A model generated the notes under the pieces. It saw only the letters and a program-made list of their open reading frames with translations. It had not been told where the DNA came from and did no database searches. This document shows positions 15,906 to 25,165 of a DNA stretch of 64,000 nt, one piece after another. The stretch's first letter is position 1. Each line of letters opens with the position of its first letter. Both the position numbers and the translations under genes were made by a program. Source of the stretch: Anaerolineae bacterium (lineage in GTDB: Bacteria > Chloroflexota > Anaerolineae > Promineifilales > Promineifilaceae); assembly GCA_023384355.1 (NCBI GenBank), contig JAHDWL010000008.1, forward strand, positions 1-64,000, read 5' to 3'.

Positions 15906-17645
15906 ATGTTCCGCTATCACACTGACGAAGAGATTCGGCGCTATGACCTGATGAAGCTGGGGGTGCTGTTGCTCCTGCTCCTGTTGCTGGCGCTGGCCTG
16001 GTTCGCCACCCGTGGCGAAACAACATCCGGGCAGCCGGGAGTAGAGGCGGCGACGCCCGTGGCAGATGAGACGACAGGTGACACGACTTCCCCGATGCCG
16101 ACGCTCCGGGTGCCCGCCATCAACGTACCCGACACATCCCCGCCGGCAGGTAACGTACCATTGAGCGGCACGGCCGAACCGGGATCGCAGGTAGTCGTCC
16201 TGATCAACGACCAGCCGGCCACGGCCGCCATCACCGGTGTCGACGGCGCCTGGTCTGCCTCAATTATCCTTCCAGCGGGCGATTACACTGTAAAAGTTCA
16301 AACTGTCGATAACCTCGGCAATGTCGTCAGCGAGTCGCAACCGGCCACGATTTCCGTCGGCAGCGAGACGAGCGCGGAGGCTCCCGGCGGTTTCAGCCCA
16401 CCGGGATTCGACCCGGTGACCGGCGACTATATTTTCAGCGGCACCGTCGCTCCCGGCTCAACGGTCACGGTCTCATCGAACGGGACCGTGGTGGGTTCGG
16501 CCGTGGCTGATGAGAGCGGCAACTTTTTTATCACTGTGCCCGCGGAAGCCATAACCGGTGAAGTTCAAATAGAGGTAATCGATCCGGCGGGCAATGTCGT
16601 CCAGCAATCGGAACCGTACAAGCTGAACGCGCGGCCTCCCAGCCTGAACCTGTCGCCCGATGCGATCATCGACCCCGGCACCGGCGCAGTCTCTGTACCC
16701 ACGACCCCGACAGGGATCGTCCTGAACGGATCGGGCGAGCCGGGGACGCAGGTCGATCTGTTGGTGAACGGGGAAAGCGGCGGCTCGGCCGTAGTCGACG
16801 CCGGCGGGGCGTGGTCGCTGCCGCTGAATTTGCCCGCGGGGACGTATACGGTGCAACTTGATACGCTTGATCCAGGCGGAGCCTTGTTGTCCAGCGCTGA
16901 TCCCGTGGTGATTGTCGTCGGTGGCGGGACGCCACAAGCCGGGACGCCTTCGGGCGAACCACCCGCGGAACAGACGATAGCCGGAGTGTTGGCTGCGCGA
17001 CCGGAGTTCTCGACCCTGCTGTCGGTTCTGCAGACCGCCGGCGTCGTGGACAAGCTGAACGAACCGGGACCATTCACCGCCTTTGCTCCAACGAATGACG
17101 CCTTTGCACAATTGCCGCAACGGGTAATCGACGGCCTGAGGGCAAATCCGCAAGCCCTCTCAGAAGTGCTGCAATACCACATCGCCCTCGGCCGCTATCT
17201 GGCGAGCGATCTGGCAGTGGTGCAGCCGGCCACGGTTAACGGCCGCCTGCTTACCGTCTCGCGACAGGGTGACCTGAAGCTGGTGAATGACGCTGTCGTC
17301 ACTGAAACGGACATCATGGCCACCAATGGCGTGATCCACGCCATCGACCGCATCCTTGTGCCGCCGCTGGCCGAGGGCGTCCGGCCGCCGATCATCGACT
17401 CGTCCGGTGTGGCCACATTCACAGGTACATTCCTGACAATTGTCGGCACCGGCGAACCTAATCGCACCATTCTGGTCGAGTTAAACGGCGAGGCTTTCGG
17501 ACAACCAGTCGTCGTCAGCCCTGAAGGCACCTGGTCGGTCAGCGGTGATGTAACGCCGGGCGAGTATCAAATCGTTGCCTATATGCTCGACACAAACGAG
17601 TCACTATTGGGCATCGCGCGACCGGTAACGTTGCTGGTTCAGTAA
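15906..17645 (+). CDS. Membrane-anchored protein with Ig-like repeats and a FAS1 (fasciclin) domain
   Basis: 579 residues from ATG 15906, three bases after the previous stop, so translationally coupled. A cytoplasmic stub of 16 residues and one membrane helix (17-34, nearly all Leu) are followed by outward domains. Three Ig-like repeats (about 70-350) share a GSGEPGTQVxxLVNG-like strand and GxWSxxxxLPAGxYTV. A FAS1 domain (about 355-490) follows, with TFAPTNDAFAQLP-like start (FTAFAPTNDAFAQL), LQYHIALG and the closing NGVIHAIDRILVPP. A last Ig-like repeat ends the protein. FAS1 domains mediate adhesion. Likely an operon with the HhH protein. Confidence 0.8.
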   Translation: MFRYHTDEEIRRYDLMKLGVLLLLLLLLALAWFATRGETTSGQPGVEAATPVADETTGDTTSPMPTLRVPAINVPDTSPPAGNVPLSGTAEPGSQVVVLINDQPATAAITGVDGAWSASIILPAGDYTVKVQTVDNLGNVVSESQPATISVGSETSAEAPGGFSPPGFDPVTGDYIFSGTVAPGSTVTVSSNGTVVGSAVADESGNFFITVPAEAITGEVQIEVIDPAGNVVQQSEPYKLNARPPSLNLSPDAIIDPGTGAVSVPTTPTGIVLNGSGEPGTQVDLLVNGESGGSAVVDAGGAWSLPLNLPAGTYTVQLDTLDPGGALLSSADPVVIVVGGGTPQAGTPSGEPPAEQTIAGVLAARPEFSTLLSVLQTAGVVDKLNEPGPFTAFAPTNDAFAQLPQRVIDGLRANPQALSEVLQYHIALGRYLASDLAVVQPATVNGRLLTVSRQGDLKLVNDAVVTETDIMATNGVIHAIDRILVPPLAEGVRPPIIDSSGVATFTGTFLTIVGTGEPNRTILVELNGEAFGQPVVVSPEGTWSVSGDVTPGEYQIVAYMLDTNESLLGIARPVTLLVQ

Positions 17646-17724
17646 CGAATAAACGAGAAATCAAACAGTTTCGGAGGCTGACTCGTGCGTCACCCCGGCC
17701 TCGGAAAACACGAAGGAGAAATGA

Positions 17725-18627
17725 ATGATGTCTGACGATTTTATGGATTTACTGTCGGGCGCAAGCGCGGGCTCGCAAGGTCAGGAAGAGAAAGGCATGG
17801 GCGATCTGCTCGGCAGTTTGCTCGGTGGTGGAGGCGGCCAAGGCGCCGACGCGGGCGATATGGCCGGCATGCTCGGCAGCCTGATGGGTGGCGGGGGCGG
17901 CCAGGGCACCGACGCGGGCGATATGGCCGGTATGCTCGGCAGCTTGTTGGGTGGCGGTGGTGGTCAGGGCGCCGACGCGGGCGATATGGCCGGCATGCTC
18001 GGCAGCCTGATGGGGGGCGGTGGCGCTCCCCAGCAGGCCGCGGGTGGCGCAGGCGGATTGCTTGGCAGCCTTCTCGGCGGCGGGGGCGGTGGCATGGGCG
18101 GCTTGCTGGGCGGGCTTCTGGGCGGTGGGGGTGGCCAGAACAGCTTTGCCGGTGGTGGTGGGCCTTCCTTGCCGTTCGCGGGCACGCTGGCTGAAAAGCT
18201 GGGCATCTCGGAGCAAATGGCCAACATGCTAATCATGGGAGCCATCGGACTACTAACGTCGTCGATGGCCAAGAACCGGAGCGCCAATCGCAGTGGGGAG
18301 ATAGACTTCGACAGCCTGACCGATCCAGATTTCATCCGCTCCAGCGGCGTCTCCAGCCGATTGGCCGATCAGATGGGTATCAGCGAGGACGAAGCGATCC
18401 ACGGGTTGCAGCAAACAATGGGCCTTATGGCGACCGGCAAACCAGCCAGCGCGGCACGCCCCCCCGCCAAAAAGAAAACGGCGAAGAAAACAGCCGCTCC
18501 GGCCGCGAAACCGGCTGCGAAGAAGAAAAGTTCGACCCAAGCCACGAAGACCACGCCCAAAAAGAAGCCGGCCAAAAAAGAGAGCGGAACAGATTTTATG
18601 GATCTACTCGACGATCCAAACGGGTAG
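17725..18627 (+). CDS. Gly-rich tandem-repeat protein with basic Ala/Lys/Pro tail
   Basis: 300 residues from ATG 17725, with GGAG seven bases upstream. Residues 1-30 start with SDDFMDLLSG. Residues about 22-140 are tandem repeats based on GDMAGMLGSLMGGGGGQG (21-residue period), degenerating into GGLLGGLLGGGG. Residues about 150-240 are a helical region (AEKLGISEQMANMLIMGAIGLL; SSRLADQMGISEDEAIHGLQ) resembling DUF937/YidB-type proteins. A histone-H1-like tail of Lys, Ala and Pro follows (about 247-287), and the protein ends TDFMDLLDDPNG. The DFMDLL motif therefore occurs at both ends. No signal peptide. Function unknown; amyloid-like or condensate-forming behaviour is possible but speculative. 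Confidence 0.7.
   Translation: MMSDDFMDLLSGASAGSQGQEEKGMGDLLGSLLGGGGGQGADAGDMAGMLGSLMGGGGGQGTDAGDMAGMLGSLLGGGGGQGADAGDMAGMLGSLMGGGGAPQQAAGGAGGLLGSLLGGGGGGMGGLLGGLLGGGGGQNSFAGGGGPSLPFAGTLAEKLGISEQMANMLIMGAIGLLTSSMAKNRSANRSGEIDFDSLTDPDFIRSSGVSSRLADQMGISEDEAIHGLQQTMGLMATGKPASAARPPAKKKTAKKTAAPAAKPAAKKKSSTQATKTTPKKKPAKKESGTDFMDLLDDPNG
17854..18018 (+). repeat. 63-bp tandem coding repeat
   Basis: Units begin at 17854, 17917 and 17980 (third partial), each encoding GDMAGMLGSL(M/L)GGGGGQG(T/A)DA. Copies differ mostly at silent positions (GGC/GGT, CTG/TTG). Confidence 0.9.
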
Positions 18628-18705
18628 CCGTTCCGGCCATCAGCGAGATTCCCGGGGTGGGGTAGCACAGCCCACTCCGGAGATTTAAAAACATAGGGAA
18701 ATGGA

Positions 18706-19083
18706 ATGATAAAAGAGTTCAAAGAGTTCATATTGCGGGGTAACGTGATGGACCTGGCGGTGGCCGTCATCATCGGCGGTGCCTTCACCGCCATCGTGAA
18801 TTCGCTCGTCAACGACATCATCATGCCTGTCATCGGGGTTTTACTCGGAGGCGTCGATTTCTCTTCGCTGGCCGTTCAAGTGGGCGACGCAACGATCACT
18901 TACGGTAATTTCATCCAGGCAATCATCAACTTCTTGCTCATCGCACTCGTCCTGTTCCTTCTCATCCGGACTATGAATAATTTGTCCCGCAAGAAGGAAG
19001 ATGCTCCGGCTCCACCGCCTGGGCCAACGGCCGAGGAAAAACTGCTGGCGGAAATACGCGACCTGCTGCGCGAACGTCGCTAA
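18706..19083 (+). CDS. mscL: Large-conductance mechanosensitive channel MscL
   Basis: 125 residues from ATG 18706, close to the usual MscL length. The N-terminal amphipathic helix and TM1 have the family pattern ([20 protein letters not shown], then [19 protein letters not shown]). TM2 is [21 protein letters not shown] cytoplasmic helix with [12 protein letters not shown] ends the protein. It opens under membrane tension to release solutes in osmotic downshock. It follows the Gly-rich protein by 78 bases and precedes a coiled-coil membrane protein, so it sits in an envelope gene group. Confidence 0.97.
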   Translation: MIKEFKEFILRGNVMDLAVAVIIGGAFTAIVNSLVNDIIMPVIGVLLGGVDFSSLAVQVGDATITYGNFIQAIINFLLIALVLFLLIRTMNNLSRKKEDAPAPPPGPTAEEKLLAEIRDLLRERR

Positions 19084-19207
19084 TGGTTAAAATTTGAACG
19101 GGACCGCGCGTCACCTAATCTGGAGGACACGCGGTCTTGTTAATTATCGCGCAATCATTTGGCAACTTTATTGTAATCGCCCCGCGGGGCAACCGGAGAG
19201 AGAAGAG

Positions 19208-20176
19208 ATGTCTATATTCCGCCGTATCATTGGTTTTGTCATGATCATCGTCGGCATCGTCGGCCTGATCATCTCCCTGGCCGGGGCGTATTTCGCCGGC
19301 CAGGCAATTGACGCTGTCGGGACCGGTCTGAATTCAACCGTGGATCTACTCGACAGCACGGTTGACACGACGACCGCCAGCCTGGTGAATGTCAAAGCCA
19401 CTCTTGGCGAGGCCGGCAGCACGCTGTCCACCGTCTCCGAGGCCACGCGCAACATGGCCACGACGATCTATGACACTCAACCGTTGCTGGAACAGGCCAC
19501 GACCATGACCACCCAGACGCTGCCTAACAGTATCGACGCGGTCAACACCGCCATCCCCAATCTGGCCGGCATCGCGTCCACCATTGACACGACGCTGACC
19601 CAACTCAGCAATTTCCGCGTTGACCAATCCTTTGGCGCGGGCGCGTTCTCGATCCCGATTCGGTTCGATCTGGGTATCAATTACGAGCCTGAGGAACCGT
19701 TCGACGCGGCCGTGCTGAACATCGGCGAGAGCCTCGTGCCTGTGCCGGGCCAGCTCCGCGCGCTGGAGTCCAACCTGCAAACGACCGTCACCAATCTGGG
19801 CAACATCGGCACGGACATCGAAGCCCTGGCCGGCAACATCGACGGCATCAACACGACCGTCGAGCAGTTCGTGCCACTGATCGACCAATATATCGCTTTG
19901 CTGGGGCAGATCACTGCTTCGCTGACAAACGTTCGCGACCAGATTAACGCCAACCTGAGTACACTCAAGTGGGTGGCAATCGGGTTGTCTCTCTGGTTCG
20001 CCGTCTACCAGATCGTGCCTATCTACTTCGGTTATCGGATGCTGTCCGACAAGGTTGTTGAGGGCAGTATCGAGGAATATCTGGAAGAAGAGCGAAAAGA
20101 GATGGAGGAGCGCGTCGAAGAGGCCGAAGAGAAGGCCGAAAGAGCGGCCGAGGAAGCCAAAGACGCGACCTCATAG
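19208..20176 (+). CDS. Membrane protein with long extracytoplasmic helical domain and cytoplasmic coiled coil
   Basis: 322 residues from ATG 19208, with GGAGAGAGAAG upstream; the frame opens 38 codons earlier without a ribosome site. Two membrane helices (about 7-30 and about 260-282) bracket an outward region of about 230 residues rich in T, N, I and L with heptad-like spacing (STLSTVSEATRNMATTIYD; TTVTNLGNIGTDIEALAGN). The C-terminus is a strongly charged coiled coil (EEYLEEERKEMEERVEEAEE). The layout resembles methyl-accepting or phage-infection-type membrane proteins, but no HAMP or signalling domain is seen. Function unknown. Confidence 0.7.
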   Translation: MSIFRRIIGFVMIIVGIVGLIISLAGAYFAGQAIDAVGTGLNSTVDLLDSTVDTTTASLVNVKATLGEAGSTLSTVSEATRNMATTIYDTQPLLEQATTMTTQTLPNSIDAVNTAIPNLAGIASTIDTTLTQLSNFRVDQSFGAGAFSIPIRFDLGINYEPEEPFDAAVLNIGESLVPVPGQLRALESNLQTTVTNLGNIGTDIEALAGNIDGINTTVEQFVPLIDQYIALLGQITASLTNVRDQINANLSTLKWVAIGLSLWFAVYQIVPIYFGYRMLSDKVVEGSIEEYLEEERKEMEERVEEAEEKAERAAEEAKDATS

Positions 20177-20191
20177 GTCGGGGGGATTGTT

Positions 20192-22747
20192 ATGAGTAAA
20201 TTCGGGGGGCATAAGGGTCGCGACAACCGGGTCATCCTGGCCTGGGCCATTCTGGGGTTACAGGTCCTGGGTGTGTTGTGGTTATTGCTTGTCGGGCGCG
20301 ATCAATTGGCCGCCATGTCAGGCACCGGAGGGGAACGCGCTTCCGACCCTGTCGCAGTTGTCGAGGTTACCGCCCCCCCGGCCGCCACGGCAACCAGCGT
20401 GTCGACAGCACCCGCCACGGAGGCATCACCGACAGCGGACGCGGCAGATCAGACCGCCATCGAGGCGGTTGTCGCGCCGGAACGGGTTCTTGTGGAGACG
20501 TCGGCCGTTGCCCCGGAATGGCTTGCCACAATTGTGGAGGGCACGAGGGATGGCTCAAACGCGGGCGTCCCCGGCCTCCCACCCCACTTGCTGCTGACAT
20601 TCATCACGCCAGATGCAACCAGTGACGCGACTACCGATCAGGGGATTATCGATCTGAATCGTCCCCAGATGCGCATCATCCCCGTCGCCACGCTCATGAC
20701 CATGCTGGAAGCCAACAGCGACGAAGCCGGCCGACAGGCTTTGCAGGAGTTGCTCCTGCTCCTGGAACGAAAACCGGAAGCCGAACAGTCATCTATACCC
20801 GTTCCGCCGATTCTGGGTGAGGTTGTCCAGAACTTCGTCTCTCGCGCCGGCTATAAAGCCTTTGGTGGCGGGGAGGGTGTTGGCTATTTCACCAACATCA
20901 GCGGGCCGGATGTCGTCCCGGTAACCAACGAATCCGGCCTGAACTATGTGTATCAGGGTGTGACGAACGACGGCGAGCATTATGTCTTCATGTCGTGGCC
21001 GGTGGCCGCCGACTTCTTGCCGGAGACGGCGGCCGACGTGCCGGAAGCGACGGCAAGCGCGTTGCAGGCTGATCGTGGGACTTACTTCGCCGCCCTGCGC
21101 GCGGGGGTCGACGGCGCGGCCGACGCGGACCTGTCCCCTTCGCCGGCAGCTCTGACCGATCTGATCAACTCGCTGTCGATAGACGGGCAGGTGGCCGAAG
21201 CGAAGCCGGAAATCGTCCCCGGCACGGCTTTCGACGCCATCGGCTTCACATGGCACTGGACCGGCAGCGCCATTGCGGACGGCACGGAGGCGGCGAACGA
21301 GAACCCTCAAAAGTATTCGCTGGTTCTTTGGCCCGACGGCACCTATAGCATCAAGGCCGATTGCAATGTAGGCGGAGGTACATTCACCTACGATAGCAAC
21401 GGCGCTATACAGGTCGAGCCCGGGCCGCTGAGCCGTGCGCTGTGCCCCGAAGGCTCGCGCGAGAGCGAGTTTCTCCATAGTCTCCACGCCGCCCGCACCA
21501 TCAGCTTCAACGAGAGTGGCGACATGGTACTGGGTTTGGAGGACGGTGGAGCAATGATGCTGGCCAACGCCGGATCGGTGGAGATGGCCGGAACAGCTCC
21601 GAGTGAAGATCAACCAGCCGCTACAGATATAGGGTTGGCTGGCGTGGCTTTCCAGTGGCCCGGCTATACCAACGCCGCCGGCGAGACGGTGGCGGTCGAT
21701 AACCCCGAAGATTACATCCTGACCCTCTTGCCCGACGGGACGTTTAACATCGTGGCCGACTGCAACGTCGGCGGCGGCACCTATACTTTCAGTGATGACG
21801 GCACGCTGCAATTCGGCCCTATCCGACTGACAATGGCCGCCTGTCCTGATGGTTCGCGGGGCGGTGAGTTCGTATCCTTTCTGGAAGGCGTTTCCGGAGC
21901 GACGATCGGTGATGACGGCGCGGTGACGCTAAATGCGGCCGACGGCAGCAGCGCCACGTTTGTCAATCTTGGCCCCGTGACCATCGATGAGGAAGCGATG
22001 GCAGACCAGGCCGCGGCCGGTCGAGACCCGCGCAACATCGTCTGGCAATGGGCCGGCTCCACGTCGGCGAACGGCAATCCCACGACCGTAGACCATCCCG
22101 AATCCTATTACCTTGTCCTGATTGACGACGGCACCTACGCTTTTCGGGCCGATTGCAACAACGGTGCGGGCGCCTATACGCTGGAGGGCGTCAACCTGAC
22201 GCTGAGTCCGGGGCCAATGACGCTGGCTGCCTGTGGCGAGGAATCGCTCAGCGACACGTTTGCCGGGTATCTTGGCCGCGTGAAAACGCTCAGCTTCGAC
22301 GATACGGGCAATCTGGCGCTGACGCTCGACGACGGCAGCGTGCTGAACTTTACCGACAGCGGCCCGTTCAGCGGCACCGACACCGGCACAGCCGCGGCGC
22401 CAGCAAACAACCCGCTATCGGCCGCCCCCTGGAGTTGGGTACATTTCCGCGATGCAAAGCAGGACTACGACGTGAGCGGCAACTACGCCATCGTGTTCAA
22501 TGACGACGGGACTGTCGCCGTGACGGCCGATTGCAACAGCGGCAGCGGATCGTATTCGCTGCATGAGGGCAACGAACTGACAATCTCGGTATTGGCCATC
22601 ACTGCGGCCGCCTGCCCGCCGGGTTCGCTCGGTGGCTCATTTGTGGAATATCTGAACCAGGCCGGATCGTATGCCGTCAACTCGGGCATCCTGACCATCG
22701 AGTTGATGGCTGACGGCGGCACAATGACCTTCGCCGCGTCACAGTAA
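20192..22747 (+). CDS. Membrane-anchored protein with four META-like Cys-pair repeats
   Basis: 851 residues from ATG 20192, 15 bases after the previous stop. A short cytoplasmic start and one membrane helix (about 11-30) are followed by a Thr/Ala/Pro-rich linker. A domain of about 230 residues (about 105-340) is next; it contains HLLLTFITPD and VPPILGEVVQNFVSRAGYKA and its family was not recognised. Four repeats of about 115 residues then follow (starting near 350, 485, 620 and 745). Each has a W-rich opening (FTWHWTGS, FQWPGYTN, VWQWAGST, WSWVHFRD), ADCNxGxGxY in the middle and AxCPxGS or AACGEES later, so each can form one disulfide. They resemble META/DUF306 domains. Ends before a terminator. 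Confidence 0.7.
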   Translation: MSKFGGHKGRDNRVILAWAILGLQVLGVLWLLLVGRDQLAAMSGTGGERASDPVAVVEVTAPPAATATSVSTAPATEASPTADAADQTAIEAVVAPERVLVETSAVAPEWLATIVEGTRDGSNAGVPGLPPHLLLTFITPDATSDATTDQGIIDLNRPQMRIIPVATLMTMLEANSDEAGRQALQELLLLLERKPEAEQSSIPVPPILGEVVQNFVSRAGYKAFGGGEGVGYFTNISGPDVVPVTNESGLNYVYQGVTNDGEHYVFMSWPVAADFLPETAADVPEATASALQADRGTYFAALRAGVDGAADADLSPSPAALTDLINSLSIDGQVAEAKPEIVPGTAFDAIGFTWHWTGSAIADGTEAANENPQKYSLVLWPDGTYSIKADCNVGGGTFTYDSNGAIQVEPGPLSRALCPEGSRESEFLHSLHAARTISFNESGDMVLGLEDGGAMMLANAGSVEMAGTAPSEDQPAATDIGLAGVAFQWPGYTNAAGETVAVDNPEDYILTLLPDGTFNIVADCNVGGGTYTFSDDGTLQFGPIRLTMAACPDGSRGGEFVSFLEGVSGATIGDDGAVTLNAADGSSATFVNLGPVTIDEEAMADQAAAGRDPRNIVWQWAGSTSANGNPTTVDHPESYYLVLIDDGTYAFRADCNNGAGAYTLEGVNLTLSPGPMTLAACGEESLSDTFAGYLGRVKTLSFDDTGNLALTLDDGSVLNFTDSGPFSGTDTGTAAAPANNPLSAAPWSWVHFRDAKQDYDVSGNYAIVFNDDGTVAVTADCNSGSGSYSLHEGNELTISVLAITAAACPPGSLGGSFVEYLNQAGSYAVNSGILTIELMADGGTMTFAASQ

Positions 22748-22807
22748 CAGAAGAGGCGGTCGACGCGACCATCGTACCGGCCGTCCGATGATAATCGACG
22801 CACGAAC

Positions 22808-22840
22808 AACGAGCCGAAGGTCACGCCTTTCGGCTCGTTT
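22808..22840 (+). terminator. Rho-independent terminator
   Basis: AACGAGCCGAAGG pairs with CCTTTCGGCTCGTT (one bulged base) around TCACG and runs into GTTTGT. It separates the four-repeat protein from the solute-binding/NBR1-Ig gene. Confidence 0.8.
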
Positions 22841-22882
22841 GTCTAATAGAGATTGCAACAACGTTAACAGAAAAGGACAACA

Positions 22883-25096
22883 GTGGAAAACTCCATGAAA
22901 CGAACATGCCTGAGGTACCATATCTATCACGCATTGGCGTGGAGCGGATTGCTGATGCTCCTTTTCCTGCCGGCTTGCCGCCAGGCGTCGCCATCACCGA
23001 CAACAGAACCGACATCACCCACTCCGGCTGCCGGAACAACCCAACCCGATGGAGGAGACAGCGCGACTGCGGAGGGCGACGCACCGGCACCGACCGGTGC
23101 GTGGGCAGCCGTGCGCGATCGCGGTCGCCTTATTGTGGGCACGTCGGCCGATTACCCGCCGTTCGCCTTTTATACCGACGACTTTCAGCTCGACGGCTAC
23201 GATATCGCTCTGGCTCGCCTGCTGGGCGAGCGCCTGGGGGTTGATGTCGAGTTCAAGGATATGGCTTTCGACGGCCTCGGCGGCGCGCTTCAGGTCGGGC
23301 AAATCGATGCCGCTCTGGCCGCCATCTCCATCACCGATCAACGCCGCGAACAGGTGGACTTCACCAACCTCTACTTCGTCAGCGAAGGGGCGGCACTGGC
23401 ACGGGCCCACGCCGGCATCACGATCGACGATATTGAGGACCTGGCACCCTATCGCGTGGGCGTACAAGCGGGCACTGTCTATCAGGTCTGGCTCCAGGAG
23501 TCCGGTATCGATAAGGGGCTGCTGCAACCCGACAACCTGCTGGTCTACACCGACGCCGGCAAGGCTGTGGCCGATCTGCGCAACGGTCTGGTCGACGTGG
23601 TGGTGGCCGACCTCTTGCCGTTGGAAGTGGCCGCGCGCGATAGTTCGCTGGCCATTGTCGGCCAAGGCCTGAATCGCCAGCGCATCGCCGTGGCGCTCGC
23701 CAAAGGATCAACGCTCCTGTCGCCCATCAACGAGGCGCTCTTCGACCTGCAGAACGAAGGCGAGCTGGCGCGTTTGGCCGAGTTGTATCTCGATCTGGAT
23801 CAGACTGAATTACATCCGCTGCCGTCGCCGGAAGCCGGCGCCACAGCAACGGCCGAACCGGAACGCGTCACGACTGCCTGTATCGACGCCATGACCCTCA
23901 TCGAGGATCTCTCGCTGGACGACGATGGTATGCGTTTTCCGCCGCCGGTTAGCCCCGGCACCCCCTTCCAAAAGTCCTGGCGCGTGCAGAACAACGGCAC
24001 CTGCACCTGGATCAACGGCTATATCCTGACCCCTGTCGGCGGCAACGTTCCCCAGGCAACCATGGGCGGCGTGCCTACAGCCATCAATGGCCCAGTCGCT
24101 CCCGGCGAAACGTATGACCTGACCGTCAATCTTGTCGCGCCGTTAGTCCCCGGTATCTATCAGGGCTTCTGGTCCATGCGTAACCCGAATGGCCTCCTGT
24201 TCGGCGACCGTCTGTCAGTGGGAATTACCGTGCCGGCGCAACCGACCCCGACCCCACCGCCCACAGCGACACCCTCTCCCACAATCAGTTTCACCGTTGA
24301 CCGCAGCAACATACGCGCAGGGGAGTGCGTCACGTTCAGCTGGACCGTGACCAACGCCGGCGCGGTCTTCTTCTATGCCCAGGGGCAACCCATCGACCAG
24401 AATCAGGTACCCCCAAACGACAGCCGCCTCGAATGTCCTCCCGTGACGACGACCTATAACCTGCGGGTTGTGCTGTCCAACGGCGCGACTGAAATCCGCA
24501 GCTTGCGCATCGACGTCCAGCCCTCCACGGAAGCACCCCTTTTTAATTCGTTCACGGTGACACCAGGCGGGCAAATTGTGGTCGGACAATGTGTCGATGT
24601 ACGTTGGAGCGTCAGCGGCGAGGTCACAAATATCCGCGTAGCCCGCAACGATGTTACGTTATGGAACGGCGCGCCCTTGAGCGGCACATCGCGCGATTGT
24701 CCCCCGGCAGGTGAAGCGGCGTATTCGGTTGAGGCAAGCGGCCCGGGCGGCACTTCCCGTGCCCTGCAAAACCTGACCGTCATCCAGGCGACACCGGCGG
24801 GAGGTACAGCGACGGCGACTCCCTCGCCAGGGCAACTGCCGGTCATCAACAGTTTCACCGTGAATCCCAATCAAATATTCGTTGGCACCTGCCTAACCGT
24901 TGCCTGGAGCGTCAGCGGCAACGTCAGCCGCGTGCAGCTACGACGCGACAACGTCCTGGTTCTGGATTTTGCCGTATTCAGCGGTAACGTTACCGATTGT
25001 CTGAATACCGAAGGGACTTATGTCTATCGCCTCGACGCGGCCAACAACCAGGGTCAGGTCATCTTTCAGCAAGTTTCGGCCACGGTGGTTCGATGA
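22883..25096 (+). CDS. Lipoprotein joining a solute-binding domain to NBR1-type and Ig-like domains
   Basis: 737 residues. GTG 22883 has AAAGGACA seven bases upstream; ATG 22895 is an alternative. Lipobox LPAC puts the lipidated Cys at 32. Residues about 72-300 are a family 3 solute-binding domain (GRLIVGTSADYPPFAF, ISITDQRREQVDFTNLYF, YRVGVQAGTVYQVWLQ), the fold that binds amino acids or similar ligands. Residues about 330-450 are an NBR1-type Ig domain (FQKSWRVQNNGTCTWINGY, VAPGETYDLTVNLVAP, GIYQGFWSMRN). Three Ig-like repeats follow, each with a Cys pair (GECVTFSWTV, GQCVDVRWSV, GTCLTVAWSV). No permease or ATPase gene lies nearby, so it may be a sensor or scavenging surface protein and not part of an ABC importer. 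Paralog of the next gene. Confidence 0.8.
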   Translation: MENSMKRTCLRYHIYHALAWSGLLMLLFLPACRQASPSPTTEPTSPTPAAGTTQPDGGDSATAEGDAPAPTGAWAAVRDRGRLIVGTSADYPPFAFYTDDFQLDGYDIALARLLGERLGVDVEFKDMAFDGLGGALQVGQIDAALAAISITDQRREQVDFTNLYFVSEGAALARAHAGITIDDIEDLAPYRVGVQAGTVYQVWLQESGIDKGLLQPDNLLVYTDAGKAVADLRNGLVDVVVADLLPLEVAARDSSLAIVGQGLNRQRIAVALAKGSTLLSPINEALFDLQNEGELARLAELYLDLDQTELHPLPSPEAGATATAEPERVTTACIDAMTLIEDLSLDDDGMRFPPPVSPGTPFQKSWRVQNNGTCTWINGYILTPVGGNVPQATMGGVPTAINGPVAPGETYDLTVNLVAPLVPGIYQGFWSMRNPNGLLFGDRLSVGITVPAQPTPTPPPTATPSPTISFTVDRSNIRAGECVTFSWTVTNAGAVFFYAQGQPIDQNQVPPNDSRLECPPVTTTYNLRVVLSNGATEIRSLRIDVQPSTEAPLFNSFTVTPGGQIVVGQCVDVRWSVSGEVTNIRVARNDVTLWNGAPLSGTSRDCPPAGEAAYSVEASGPGGTSRALQNLTVIQATPAGGTATATPSPGQLPVINSFTVNPNQIFVGTCLTVAWSVSGNVSRVQLRRDNVLVLDFAVFSGNVTDCLNTEGTYVYRLDAANNQGQVIFQQVSATVVR

Positions 25097-25165
25097 TCGC
25101 GCCCGGCAATCTATTGTCACTTGTCACTAGGTGACATAAAATATCCACGGCTTAGGAGGTTCATC

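Noticed and set aside
17854-18018. CRISPR-like spacing of repeats
   Set aside because: The 63-bp units are contiguous, in frame and encode a Gly-rich protein repeat; there are no spacers.
20789-21811. 340-codon minus-strand frame opposite the four-repeat protein
   Set aside because: Composition typical of an antisense shadow; the plus-strand repeats have conserved Cys and silent-site differences showing the true frame.
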